DNA from: an uncultured Acetatifactor sp.
GTDB taxonomy: Bacteria; Bacillota; Clostridia; Lachnospirales; Lachnospiraceae
Direction: 5' to 3'
Assembly: GCA_910577665.1 (NCBI GenBank)
Contig: CAJTOJ010000042.1
Coordinates: forward strand, 6,931 to 25,127
Length of the DNA: 18,197 nucleotides
Made by a program: the position numbers and the translations under genes
Notes under the pieces: generated by a model
What the model was told of the DNA's origin: nothing
Seen by the model: the letters and a program-made list of their open reading frames with translations, nothing else
The model's database searches: none
Shown here: positions 1 to 6,280 of the stretch, piece by piece
How positions within the stretch are numbered: the stretch's first letter is position 1
How the letters are laid out: each line of letters begins with the position of its first letter

Positions 1-592
1 CGCTCCTGCATAATTCCTGCATATCTGTCCTGTAATGGGATGTGAGAATAATCGTTACCCCTTCCTTTTGATTCAGTTCCTGAAACAGCTTCCTAAAATA
101 TACCACCGAATGGATATCAATGGCATTCAGCGGCTCATCCAAAATCAGCAACGAAGGCTTTTCCATCAAGGCCTGCGCAATGGCAAGCCGCTGTTTCATT
201 CCCTGTGAATATTTCCCCACAGCAACCTCCAGCTCTGGCTTCAGCCCGACCCTCCTCATGGTTTCTTCCACTTCCCTCCTGCCTGTTTTGCCGCGAATGG
301 AGGCTAAAAGCAACAGATTATCCAGCCCGCTCTCCCCCGGCAGAAACCCTGTGGAGTCCAGTATCACCCCTATGTCACGGGGGAATTTTCCCTTTTCTAT
401 CTTCTCTCCCCCCACAAAAATCTCCCCGGCATCAGGCAGTGCCAAACCGCATATCATCTTCAGCAGCACGCTTTTACCAGAGCCATTCTCCCCCACGATC
501 CCGCAGATATCCCCTCTGGATATCTTCAGATTCAGATTGGTAAATAATACATTGTTCTTATATGCCTTTGACACATTCCGCAGCTCTACCAT
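1..592 (-). CDS. ABC transporter ATP-binding protein (3' end outside window)
   Basis: This is the nucleotide-binding subunit of an ABC transporter, acting at the cytoplasmic face of the membrane with the two membrane proteins encoded just upstream. About 197 codons are visible. The Walker A motif GENGSGKS is at residues 34-41, the ABC signature appears as YSQGMKQR, Walker B reads LLILDEP and the H-loop histidine is in ILTSH. All catalytic motifs of the family are therefore present; only the C-terminal tail lies beyond the left edge. The ATG at 592 is preceded by an AGGAGAG ribosome site. It starts 55 bp after the second membrane subunit on the same strand, so the three genes look like one operon. 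The family resembles small CcmA/drug- or peptide-export ATPases. The substrate cannot be read from sequence. Confidence 0.93.
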   Translation of the reverse strand, partial: MVELRNVSKAYKNNVLFTNLNLKISRGDICGIVGENGSGKSVLLKMICGLALPDAGEIFVGGEKIEKGKFPRDIGVILDSTGFLPGESGLDNLLLLASIRGKTGRREVEETMRRVGLKPELEVAVGKYSQGMKQRLAIAQALMEKPSLLILDEPLNAIDIHSVVYFRKLFQELNQKEGVTIILTSHYRTDMQELCRS

Positions 593-647
593 ATTTCCTC
601 TCTCCTTACTGTTGCAGATTCCTTTTTGCTGACATTTCCAGGCTGGG

Positions 648-1421
648 CTATCCCTCATTTTCAAAGACAAAATCCTTTTTCCCATGCAGTGCTTTTGCCA
701 GACACAGCAAAAACAAAATAGAGGCCAGCCAATACCACCAATAAAACCGATAACTCCCCATCTTCTCTACCTGCTCCGGCAACGCCCCCACGATCTCCTC
801 GATTTTATAGCCAATCTTCCCCCAGGGCGTCCATTCCAACACCCCCAAAACGACTCCTTTCGCTAACATGTAATTTCCAAAGAGTACAAACATAGTGACT
901 GCCAGATCCAGCATGGTATTGCTGACTATGCTCTGCAGGATTTCATGCAGCAGGAGCATGACACTCCAAAAACAGAATATATTCAGACATTGTTTCAATA
1001 TAATACCCGCAAATTCTTCAGACACCATAAATGAATGCTTTGTTTCTACTGGCAGTCTGCCTCCGATCAAGAGCAACATACCTGTAAAGCTAAGAAGACA
1101 CAGCAGGACAAACCCTGTCCTCACGGCTATTTTCATGTAAAAAAATGCACTTCTGCTTCGGTATCTGGTCAAAACAGGATACCGGGATACTTGCGTCTGT
1201 CCGCTGCTTGTGGCCGCCAGCAGCAGTATAGGGAACAATACCAGAATGGTATGATAGTTATTAAATACCCAGACGATAAATTCCCCCTGGCAGCCTGCCG
1301 GATATTTCTTCAAAAAGGCCGTAACCATAACACGGCCCACCACAAGTGCACAAAGCAGCCAGAAAAATATCCCCCTCAGCAGATGACATTCCTTGATCTC
1401 CACTCTAAGCTTTGCCAGCAT
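648..1421 (-). CDS. ABC transporter membrane subunit (permease-like, 257 aa)
   Basis: This polytopic membrane protein has about six hydrophobic stretches, including residues about 17-35, 57-70, 100-122 and 236-250. It has no motif I can assign to a named permease family by eye. Its role is inferred from position: it lies between another membrane protein and an ABC ATPase, as in two-permease ABC-2-type exporters. The ATG at 1421 has a GGGAGG ribosome site about 8 bases upstream. The start overlaps the upstream gene by 17 bp, which suggests translational coupling. The pairing with the ATPase is more certain than the function, which could be export of a peptide, antibiotic or lipid, or an unknown role. 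Confidence 0.75.
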   Translation of the reverse strand: MLAKLRVEIKECHLLRGIFFWLLCALVVGRVMVTAFLKKYPAGCQGEFIVWVFNNYHTILVLFPILLLAATSSGQTQVSRYPVLTRYRSRSAFFYMKIAVRTGFVLLCLLSFTGMLLLIGGRLPVETKHSFMVSEEFAGIILKQCLNIFCFWSVMLLLHEILQSIVSNTMLDLAVTMFVLFGNYMLAKGVVLGVLEWTPWGKIGYKIEEIVGALPEQVEKMGSYRFYWWYWLASILFLLCLAKALHGKKDFVFENEG

Positions 1422-2145
1422 GATGATCCCCTCCCAGAAACAGTATACAGCCTATTGCCAATAGTGCCATCTCATACACCGGAATACCAAAACACCCCAG
1501 CGCAGGATTGCTGTAGACCCTTGGCTCGATCAGCTTAAAGGCCTGCCACGCCCTGGGTGCAGCAACTCCTGTGAACACGCAGTAACAGACCGGTAGCAGC
1601 AATGCCAGATACCGGTTGCGGACAACTGCACTTAAGCCCAGTCCCCATACCGCAAATACCGCTCCCAGTACGCCTGCATTTACGGCGTACATCATTCCGT
1701 ACAGAAACGGGAATTTCCCGGCAAATTCAGGCATGAACAGGATGGGATTGACCACTCTTCCCGAACCCAGTATGAATTTGCAAAAAATGAGCCAGCCTGC
1801 CATGGGCAGAAACAGCGACAGGAAACCACTGCACGCCACCGCGGCAATTTTCGCCATTCTGTACCTCCCTCTTGAAGCCTTCAGCACCATCAGCCGCCCA
1901 AAACCGCTGTCCCTTTCTTTCCGGTAGGACAATACAAAAGGGAACATAACCGTGACAGGCCAGAGAACCAGCAATGGCGTAAACGCAAAGCTGTTTAGGA
2001 ATTTGTTCAGGTATGATTCACCACTGCTGAAAATCCTTCCCCCGGTCTGGTCAAAACGCCCTACCATGAGCATCAAAAAGCCGAATACCGTTGTGGCAGC
2101 AAACGCCCTGGACCGTAACGCCCTCTTCATTTCCATTTTTACCAT
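1405..2145 (-). CDS. ABC transporter membrane subunit (permease-like, 246 aa)
   Basis: This is the first gene of the exporter operon. The protein has an N-terminal hydrophobic segment after MVKMEMKRALRSRAF, then roughly five more membrane segments, including the stretches beginning FTPLLVLWPVTVMF and GVLGAVFAVWGLGLS. A charged loop RKERDSGFGRL between segments is typical of ABC-2-type membrane subunits. I chose the ATG at 2145 because GGAGG lies 9 bases upstream. The same frame stays open to 2358, but that upstream part lies inside a structured repeat-like element and has no ribosome site, so it is probably not translated as part of this protein. Its 3' end overlaps the next permease by 17 bp. 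The substrate is unknown. Confidence 0.75.
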   Translation of the reverse strand: MVKMEMKRALRSRAFAATTVFGFLMLMVGRFDQTGGRIFSSGESYLNKFLNSFAFTPLLVLWPVTVMFPFVLSYRKERDSGFGRLMVLKASRGRYRMAKIAAVACSGFLSLFLPMAGWLIFCKFILGSGRVVNPILFMPEFAGKFPFLYGMMYAVNAGVLGAVFAVWGLGLSAVVRNRYLALLLPVCYCVFTGVAAPRAWQAFKLIEPRVYSNPALGCFGIPVYEMALLAIGCILFLGGDHHAGKA

Positions 2146-2169
2146 AATACCCTTGCCTCCTTTACAGCT

Positions 2170-2352
2170 CAAGTCAATTACCCCGCAGCAAGCTGGCGGA
2201 GCATCCATCTTCCAACGCAGCAAGCTGCGGGGAATTTGGTCTTCGCTTCGCTTCGGTCGGTGCTGATCATGCGCCGCCAGCGCTACGCACCCCTGGCAGC
2301 ATTCGCCAAATGCTCGTGCCAGCAACGGCACAAAGTCAACCTTGTTGACTTG
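2170..2352. repeat. GC-rich structured intergenic element, about 183 bp
   Basis: The segment is bounded by an 8-bp inverted repeat, CAAGTCAA at 2170-2177 and TTGACTTG at 2345-2352. Inside are several potential hairpins. CCCCGCAGC at 2181-2189 pairs with GCTGCGGGG at about 2224-2232, around two direct copies of CGCAGCAAGCTG. TGGCAGCATT pairs with AATGC plus TGCCA near 2293-2321. AAGTCAAC at 2333-2340 pairs with GTTGACTT at 2344-2351. A CTTCG triplication lies at about 2241-2255. Its GC content exceeds that of the surrounding intergenic DNA. It may be a dispersed non-autonomous element or a structured RNA; a second full copy is not in this window. It directly precedes the ABC operon. Confidence 0.5.
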
Positions 2353-2380
2353 GCTCATTGCTCGCGGGAATAAGTGCTTC

Positions 2381-2479
2381 TCACTTGATATATCCGTTTT
2401 GTAGATATTTCGTTACAGATTCCATCCCTTTCCAAACTCCTCTATATCCCAATGCCAGGGTCTGCCTTTTGCCGTTCAT
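2381..2479 (-). CDS. Possible 32-aa small protein or gene remnant
   Basis: A short frame starts at the ATG at 2479 after an AAAAAGGAAC ribosome-like site and ends at 2381. The product begins MNGKRQTLALGYRGVW and ends YLQNGYIK. It has no recognised domain. It lies just downstream of the terminator of the Nmad operon and upstream of the structured element, so it could be a remnant of a lost gene heading the ABC operon. This is a weak call based only on an open frame and a ribosome site. Confidence 0.2.
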   Translation of the reverse strand: MNGKRQTLALGYRGVWKGMESVTKYLQNGYIK

Positions 2480-2496
2480 GTTCCTTTTTGGGGCGC

Positions 2497-2540
2497 AAAA
2501 AGAGACACATGGTTTACAATTTACTGTTCCATGTGTCTTT
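2497..2540 (-). terminator. Rho-independent terminator after the Nmad3 gene
   Basis: AGACACATGG at 2503-2512 pairs with CCATGTGTCT at 2529-2538, with a 16-base loop. Read on the minus strand, the stem is followed by TCTCTTTTTG. It lies 65 bp after the stop of the Nmad3 gene and so probably ends that two-gene transcript. Confidence 0.75.
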
Positions 2541-2604
2541 ACACTGTTTTATTCATGAATATGCGAACCCTAATAAGGGGAAACATGCTCCCTTACACCA
2601 ATTC

Positions 2605-3393
2605 TTAACATAATACTTTTACCGCCCATTCCTCTGCCTCTTTATCCGGCTTTAGAATCAGTTCCTGCCACTGCCCCTGATAATACAGCCCGCCGCATCT
2701 GGCGCTGTTTTTTCTGTTTCCTATAATATGATCCGGCATCAAAAATTTGTATTCCCGCCAGGTTGCAGGCGTTTTTCCTTCCATAGTCAAAACCCGGTCC
2801 TCTCTGTAAGAAAGAACACCGCACCCTGGAAGGGATGGACATAAACTTAATTTTTCACTTGCAAGATACAGGGCGTTGCGATCCGAGCGATATCTTTCAA
2901 AATCAGCATGGGGATGCCAGCTGCATTTCTTAATTTTTTCAGGCGTATCCAATATTTCCCCTATCTGCAGATAACTATGAATCAGATGAACCGCGCCTTT
3001 TTCATTCGCGAATCTTAAAACTCCATTTTTATCATATTCTGTCTGCCGAAAGATTCCGAAAAACAGGAACAAATCCCCGATTGTTACTTGCGCATTGCGC
3101 AGTATCCCCAACGCGCTTCCCGTCTGACCAAAAGCAGGCCGCCAGTTTTCTGCCGGCACGATTCGAACGCCTTCCCGAATATCCGGATCAAGATGGCAGC
3201 CGCTGTAAACCGCTCTCGGGTTTAAACCGGTCAAAATACTGTCATACCTAAAACCCTTATATTGCAGATCACTATACTTCAGATCTTCCTCATCAGGTAT
3301 GGGCAAAGATAATAATGTTCCATCCGGCAGAATCGGACTGGGGCAGCCGCCGCTTGTGGTATCAAAACCCTTTCTGGATAATATAATCTTCAT
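2605..3393 (-). CDS. Nucleotide modification associated domain 3 (Nmad3) protein
   Basis: The 262-aa product matches what I recall of the Nmad3 family along nearly its whole length. It has an N-terminal MKIILSRKGFD, then GGCPSPILPDGTLLSLPIPD, then a central GDLFLFFGIFRQTE block, an IGEIL strand and a HPHADFER segment. Nmad domains were named from genome contexts tied to modified nucleotides in DNA; no biochemical activity is firmly known to me. I chose the ATG at 3393 over a GTG at 3399 because AAGGAG lies 5 bases before the ATG, while the GTG is inside or too close to that site. It starts 17 bp after the Nmad2 gene, so the two are co-transcribed. No transmembrane or signal segment is visible, so a cytoplasmic place is expected. 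A role in nucleic-acid sensing or modification, possibly defence, is inference. Confidence 0.8.
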   Translation of the reverse strand: MKIILSRKGFDTTSGGCPSPILPDGTLLSLPIPDEEDLKYSDLQYKGFRYDSILTGLNPRAVYSGCHLDPDIREGVRIVPAENWRPAFGQTGSALGILRNAQVTIGDLFLFFGIFRQTEYDKNGVLRFANEKGAVHLIHSYLQIGEILDTPEKIKKCSWHPHADFERYRSDRNALYLASEKLSLCPSLPGCGVLSYREDRVLTMEGKTPATWREYKFLMPDHIIGNRKNSARCGGLYYQGQWQELILKPDKEAEEWAVKVLC

Positions 3394-3410
3394 TACCACT
3401 CCTTAAATAA

Positions 3411-4022
3411 TCAGTCATAAAGAGAATCATGCGGCGCACCGATTGCTCCCTGAAAAGAACCGATTACCCCCATGGCATAGCTGTGAATCATCTTGTGCTC
3501 TGAACAAAAATCCACATATCTTTTAACCTCCCTGTTTTTAGGAAGCATGCGCAGAATTTCAGCGTCAATAGCAGGAGCATTTTTCCCAAAGTATGTAAAT
3601 TGCCGGGAAACTAATACATAATGGCCATTCCTGTCCTGTTCGTTCTGGCCAGATCCTTTGGGGTGTATATGCGGCAATAAGTCATTCCGCTTGAATATAC
3701 CGGCTTCTGCATCATATATCTGATCTGTTCTGTCTCCATATACGCTTTTCCCCCGCGTTGAGAAATACTCATCCATCGTAATAACATCTGTTATCCTTGC
3801 ATAATAGAGCATACCGTTTTTATAAATACCAAAAAGGTATATTTCATCAGCAGGATTCCTGTGATAATGTTGTCCAACATGATACCTGAGACCGGTAATT
3901 ATATTCTTACCATTCCGAATCTGCCCTCCTTTACAGCAGGCCAGAGTAAAAATATTGTTATCTATACATGGTGCAAAACCCATATCATAAGCAACCCTAT
4001 AGGAAAAGATAATCCTGCCCAT
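3411..4022 (-). CDS. Nucleotide modification associated domain 2 (Nmad2) protein
   Basis: The 203-aa product resembles the Nmad2 family. It has the N-terminal RIIFSYRVAYDMGFAPC followed by FTLACCKGGQIR, comparable to the family pattern of a fold start ending in GFAPNP and a TLATCKP-like block. An EIYLFGIYKNGMLYYARIT core, a DEYFSTR segment and a late FTYFGKNAPAID block also fit. It is the first gene of a two-gene unit with the Nmad3 gene. The ATG at 4022 has AAAGGTGAT just upstream. There is no signal peptide or membrane segment. I infer nucleotide- or modified-base-related work from the family name only; the reaction is not known to me. The pair has its own promoter and terminator and no linked phage genes or methylase in view. 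Confidence 0.78.
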   Translation of the reverse strand: MGRIIFSYRVAYDMGFAPCIDNNIFTLACCKGGQIRNGKNIITGLRYHVGQHYHRNPADEIYLFGIYKNGMLYYARITDVITMDEYFSTRGKSVYGDRTDQIYDAEAGIFKRNDLLPHIHPKGSGQNEQDRNGHYVLVSRQFTYFGKNAPAIDAEILRMLPKNREVKRYVDFCSEHKMIHSYAMGVIGSFQGAIGAPHDSLYD

Positions 4023-4057
4023 TGCATCACCTTTATATCCTTTTAACTATATCTTCT

Positions 4058-4086
4058 ATTGTACATTACATTCTTTGCCAACACAA
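4058..4086 (-). promoter_or_regulatory. Putative sigma-A promoter of the Nmad2-Nmad3 unit
   Basis: On the minus strand, a -10 TACAAT (4063-4058) follows a weak -35 TTGTGT (4086-4081) with a 17-base spacer. It ends 36 bp upstream of the Nmad2 start. The -35 matches consensus poorly, so the call rests mainly on the -10 box and position. Confidence 0.4.
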
Positions 4087-4110
4087 GAGCAATGACATAG
4101 CTCCAGCGGC

Positions 4111-4155
4111 AAAAAAATGTCATGTGGTCCGTTATCTCCCACATGACATTTTTGC
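4111..4155. terminator. Bidirectional Rho-independent terminator after DUF4250
   Basis: A perfect 15-bp stem, AAAAATGTCATGTGG at 4113-4127 with CCACATGACATTTTT at 4139-4153, encloses an 11-base loop. The arms are A-rich 5' and T-rich 3' on either strand. It lies 36 bp past the DUF4250 stop and insulates that gene from the Nmad unit. Confidence 0.85.
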
Positions 4156-4190
4156 TATCTGTCATACTTGCTTTCTTATACTCTTTTCTG

Positions 4191-4364
4191 TCACAGAAAC
4201 TGGTTCTTCCCGGCATCATAATGATATCCTGCCACCGCCAGCTTCTCCTCCAGTTCTTCCCGCTCAAGGTCAAGATCCTGGCACAGGTCGTCCAGGCAGG
4301 AATAGAAATCCCGCAGCTTCAAGTTCAGAAAGCTAAATAACATCACCGGATCCTTTGGCACCAT
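4191..4364 (-). CDS. DUF4250 domain-containing small protein
   Basis: The 57-aa product is a close match to the DUF4250 family pattern: a start VPKDPVMLFSF, then LNLKLRDFYSCLDDLCQDL, an acidic EREELEEKL helix, and an ending YHYDAGKNQFL. The length is typical for the family. The longer open frame to 4538 is not used, because the family begins at this methionine and a GGAGG site sits 9 bases upstream of the ATG at 4364. No function is established for DUF4250. The protein is probably soluble and helical. It is transcribed on its own, from a promoter overlapping the end of manA to a strong terminator. Confidence 0.88.
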   Translation of the reverse strand: MVPKDPVMLFSFLNLKLRDFYSCLDDLCQDLDLEREELEEKLAVAGYHYDAGKNQFL

Positions 4365-4488
4365 ACAGTAAAACCTCCTCCCCGCTCCTCTTCTCCAGTA
4401 TACGAAAGTCTCCCGATTACCGTATGATGGATTTTCCATCTTATCCATCGGACAACAGACACAAGGTAAACAAAAGCCTCCTTGACTC

Positions 4489-4516
4489 ATTATACTGGCG
4501 GCAGTCACGGCAGCAA
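4489..4516 (-). promoter_or_regulatory. Putative promoter of the DUF4250 gene
   Basis: On the minus strand, -35 TTGCTG (4516-4511) and a consensus -10 TATAAT (4494-4489) are 16 bases apart. It lies just after the manA stop and about 125 bp upstream of the DUF4250 start. An AAGGAGG follows it at about 4480, but no convincing frame starts there. Confidence 0.5.
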
Positions 4517-4518
4517 TA

Positions 4519-5469
4519 TTACACCGGCGCGGATACAATCAGCTCCATATTCCCTTCCAGTTCCACCTTGCCGTACCCGGCAGGCAGTAACATATGGGCA
4601 CCTTTCTCCACAATCCTGCCATCCAGGGTTCCCTGGCCATCCAGCACGCTTAAGATCAGGAAAGGATATTCCTGTGCAAAGGAAATCCCACCCTCCAGAT
4701 CCAGCTTCCAGACTTTATAGTATTTGCTCTCCACCAGCAGATTCAAGGTATTCACCGGCAGTCCGTCTGTATGGGACAATGCCTTCTTGTCTGCCTCATC
4801 CGGCACATTGATCACATCAATACTCTGTTGCACATGAAGCTGGCGGGGTTTACCATCCACCAGTCTGCCGTAGTCATAGACCCGGTATGTGATGTCGCTG
4901 TTCTGCTGAGTCTCCAGGATCAGGAACCCACCCTTGATAGCGTGGACCGTGCCGGGATCAATCTGCAGGAAATCGCCCTTTTTCACCGGTACTTCCCGGA
5001 TCAGCTCCCCGTACTGGTCTGCAGCTACCATGTCTGCAAGCTCCTGTCTTGTCTTCGCGTGATGCCCGATGACCAGACTGGCCCCTTCCGGGCAGTCCAT
5101 TACATACCAACATTCTGTCTTGCCGAAGGGGCAGCCCTCGTGCTCCCTGGCGTAGGCATCGTCTGGATGTACCTGGATGCTCAGATTCTCCCTGGCGTCA
5201 ATGATCTTCACCAGCAACGGGAATTCCTCCGCAGTGATATTCCCGAACAGTTCCCTATGCTCTGCGTAGAGCTTTGACAGATGCCATCCGGCGTAAGTGC
5301 CTTCTGTCACCACACAGTCCCCGTGTGGATGGGCACTGACTGCCCAGCACTCTCCGATGTGCTCCCCTTCCGCCTGGTAAGGAAACTCTGTCACCAGACG
5401 CCTGCCTCCCCATACAATCTCCTTTAAGACCGGTTCCACAAAAAGGATCTCCCTTTTCCCACTTCCCAT
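4519..5469 (-). CDS. manA: Mannose-6-phosphate isomerase, class I
   Basis: This zinc enzyme interconverts mannose-6-phosphate and fructose-6-phosphate in the cytoplasm, feeding mannose into glycolysis or supplying mannose for glycans. The 316-aa product has the type I cupin layout. The likely metal ligands are H101 in SIQVHPDD, E119 in GKTECWYV and H176 in PGTVHAIKGG. An ILETQQNSDITYRVYDYGR block also matches short Firmicutes ManA proteins of about 315 residues. I chose the ATG at 5469 because CGGAGAG precedes it and the family starts near residue EPVLKEIVWGG; an in-frame extension to 5583 has no family support. The neighbouring upstream remnant is a GH130 mannoside phosphorylase, suggesting a former mannoside locus. 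A TATAAT-containing promoter lies at 5560-5589. Confidence 0.93.
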   Translation of the reverse strand: MGSGKREILFVEPVLKEIVWGGRRLVTEFPYQAEGEHIGECWAVSAHPHGDCVVTEGTYAGWHLSKLYAEHRELFGNITAEEFPLLVKIIDARENLSIQVHPDDAYAREHEGCPFGKTECWYVMDCPEGASLVIGHHAKTRQELADMVAADQYGELIREVPVKKGDFLQIDPGTVHAIKGGFLILETQQNSDITYRVYDYGRLVDGKPRQLHVQQSIDVINVPDEADKKALSHTDGLPVNTLNLLVESKYYKVWKLDLEGGISFAQEYPFLILSVLDGQGTLDGRIVEKGAHMLLPAGYGKVELEGNMELIVSAPV

Positions 5470-5559
5470 AACATACTCTCCGTTCCCAGGAGCCGTTCTG
5501 GAAAAGCCACTGTATCCTGCCTCTTGCAGCTTTTCCGCAGTCCCCTGTCTGATACCCTT

Positions 5560-5589
5560 ATTATAGCCTGACTTTCTGGACAAGTCCAG
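5560..5589 (-). promoter_or_regulatory. Putative promoter of manA
   Basis: A consensus -10 TATAAT (5565-5560) lies about 91 bp before the manA ATG on the minus strand. The best -35 is CTGGAC (5589-5584) with an 18-base spacer, which is weak and lies in a short palindrome TGGACTTGTCCA. The site is between the original GH130 stop and manA. Confidence 0.4.
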
Positions 5590-5598
5590 TGAGAATCT

Positions 5599-6280
5599 CT
5601 ACTTTAGGAGTGCCAGGTTCTTCCGGAGTTACTGTTCACTCCGTTCACAGCAACATATGCACACAAAACGCCAAGTACCGGCGTTTTGGCGCGAGACAGT
5701 CTCGGGTTTGTCACGCTGAATGCGCGTGAAAACGCCTCGCGGTGGCACCTGTGAACAGTAACTCTTCCGGATCAGCTCACACCTCTGTGCCACACAGTCT
5801 ACAAAGCGAATCGGATCTGCCGGAGTATGGAACACATAGTCCACCAGCCTGTCTATGGTAGTGACTGCCACATGAAACCTGGTGTCACCGAAGGCATAAT
5901 AAATGCATACATCCCCGGATTCTGTGGCGATGGCACCATTGGTAAACACCACATTGGACACATCCCCTACCCGCTCTTCTCCCCTGGGTCCGATCAGAAG
6001 TCCTCCATGTTCCGCGATCACCTTTGCCGGATCTTCCAGATCTGTGGTGAATACATTGATCACATACCGCAACCCTGCCGCCGTATTACGGATCCCATGG
6101 GAAATGTGGATCCACCCTTTTTCTGTCTTGACGGGCACTGCACCTGCACCGTTTTTCACCTCTGTGATGGTATGGTATCTGCGGATGCTGGTCGTCTTCT
6201 CCTCGTCTATCACTGCATGGGTGATATCCTCGCACAGACCGAAGCCAATATTACCATCTCCTGGCCACTGTCTATCGTCT
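5599..6280 (-). pseudogene. GH130 mannoside phosphorylase remnant, 5'-truncated and interrupted
   Basis: The translated segment contains GNIGFGLCEDITHAV, then RRYHTITEVKNGAGAVPVKT, HGIRNTAAGLRYV and GEERVGDVSNVVF. These are typical of the C-terminal half of GH130 4-O-beta-mannosylglucose phosphorylases, which release mannose-1-phosphate from mannosyl-glucose. Only about 150 of the usual roughly 390 residues remain, and the catalytic N-terminal half is missing. The upstream break lies in about 6240-6280, right at the clpB stop, and no proper start codon is seen; a GTG at 6213 is just an in-frame codon. Near the 3' end a 137-bp element at 5627-5763 interrupts it. Joining the two sides across one copy of CTTCCGG gives ...CELIRKNLALLK and a TAG at 5601-5599. 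As it stands, the frame runs into the element and ends at 5629 with a foreign tail. Confidence 0.85.
5620..5770. mobile_element. 137-bp MITE-like inverted-repeat element with 7-bp target duplication
   Basis: The element spans 5627-5763. Its ends are perfect 13-bp inverted repeats, AGTTACTGTTCAC at 5627-5639 and GTGAACAGTAACT at 5751-5763. It is flanked by direct CTTCCGG copies at 5620-5626 and 5764-5770. Inside is an 8-bp stem, AAAACGCC at 5665-5672 with GGCGTTTT at 5680-5687, and a small CGAGA/TCTCG hairpin next to it. It encodes no transposase, so it would need one in trans. That the flanking 7 bp are a true target duplication is supported by the host gene: deleting the element and one CTTCCGG restores the GH130 reading frame to a natural end. 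The transposase family is not identified. Confidence 0.85.

Noticed and set aside
2240..2260. CRISPR or satellite array from the CTTCG repetition
   Set aside because: Only three short units occur, with no spacers.
2146..2358. In-frame N-terminal extension of the first ABC permease
   Set aside because: It overlaps the structured repeat-like element, lacks a ribosome site at its start and adds a non-membrane cysteine-rich stretch. A strong GGAGG precedes the ATG at 2145.
4365..4538. Longer DUF4250 protein of 115 residues
   Set aside because: The family starts at the VPKDP block, and the ATG at 4364 has GGAGG at proper spacing. The extension overlaps the end of manA.
5470..5583. Longer ManA start at 5583
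   Set aside because: The added residues do not match the family, the putative promoter -10 lies inside the extension, and the ATG at 5469 has a good ribosome site.
5629..5763. C-terminal tail of the GH130 frame taken as a real protein domain
   Set aside because: It is translated from the 137-bp inverted-repeat element, and the true C-terminus is found on the other side of the element.
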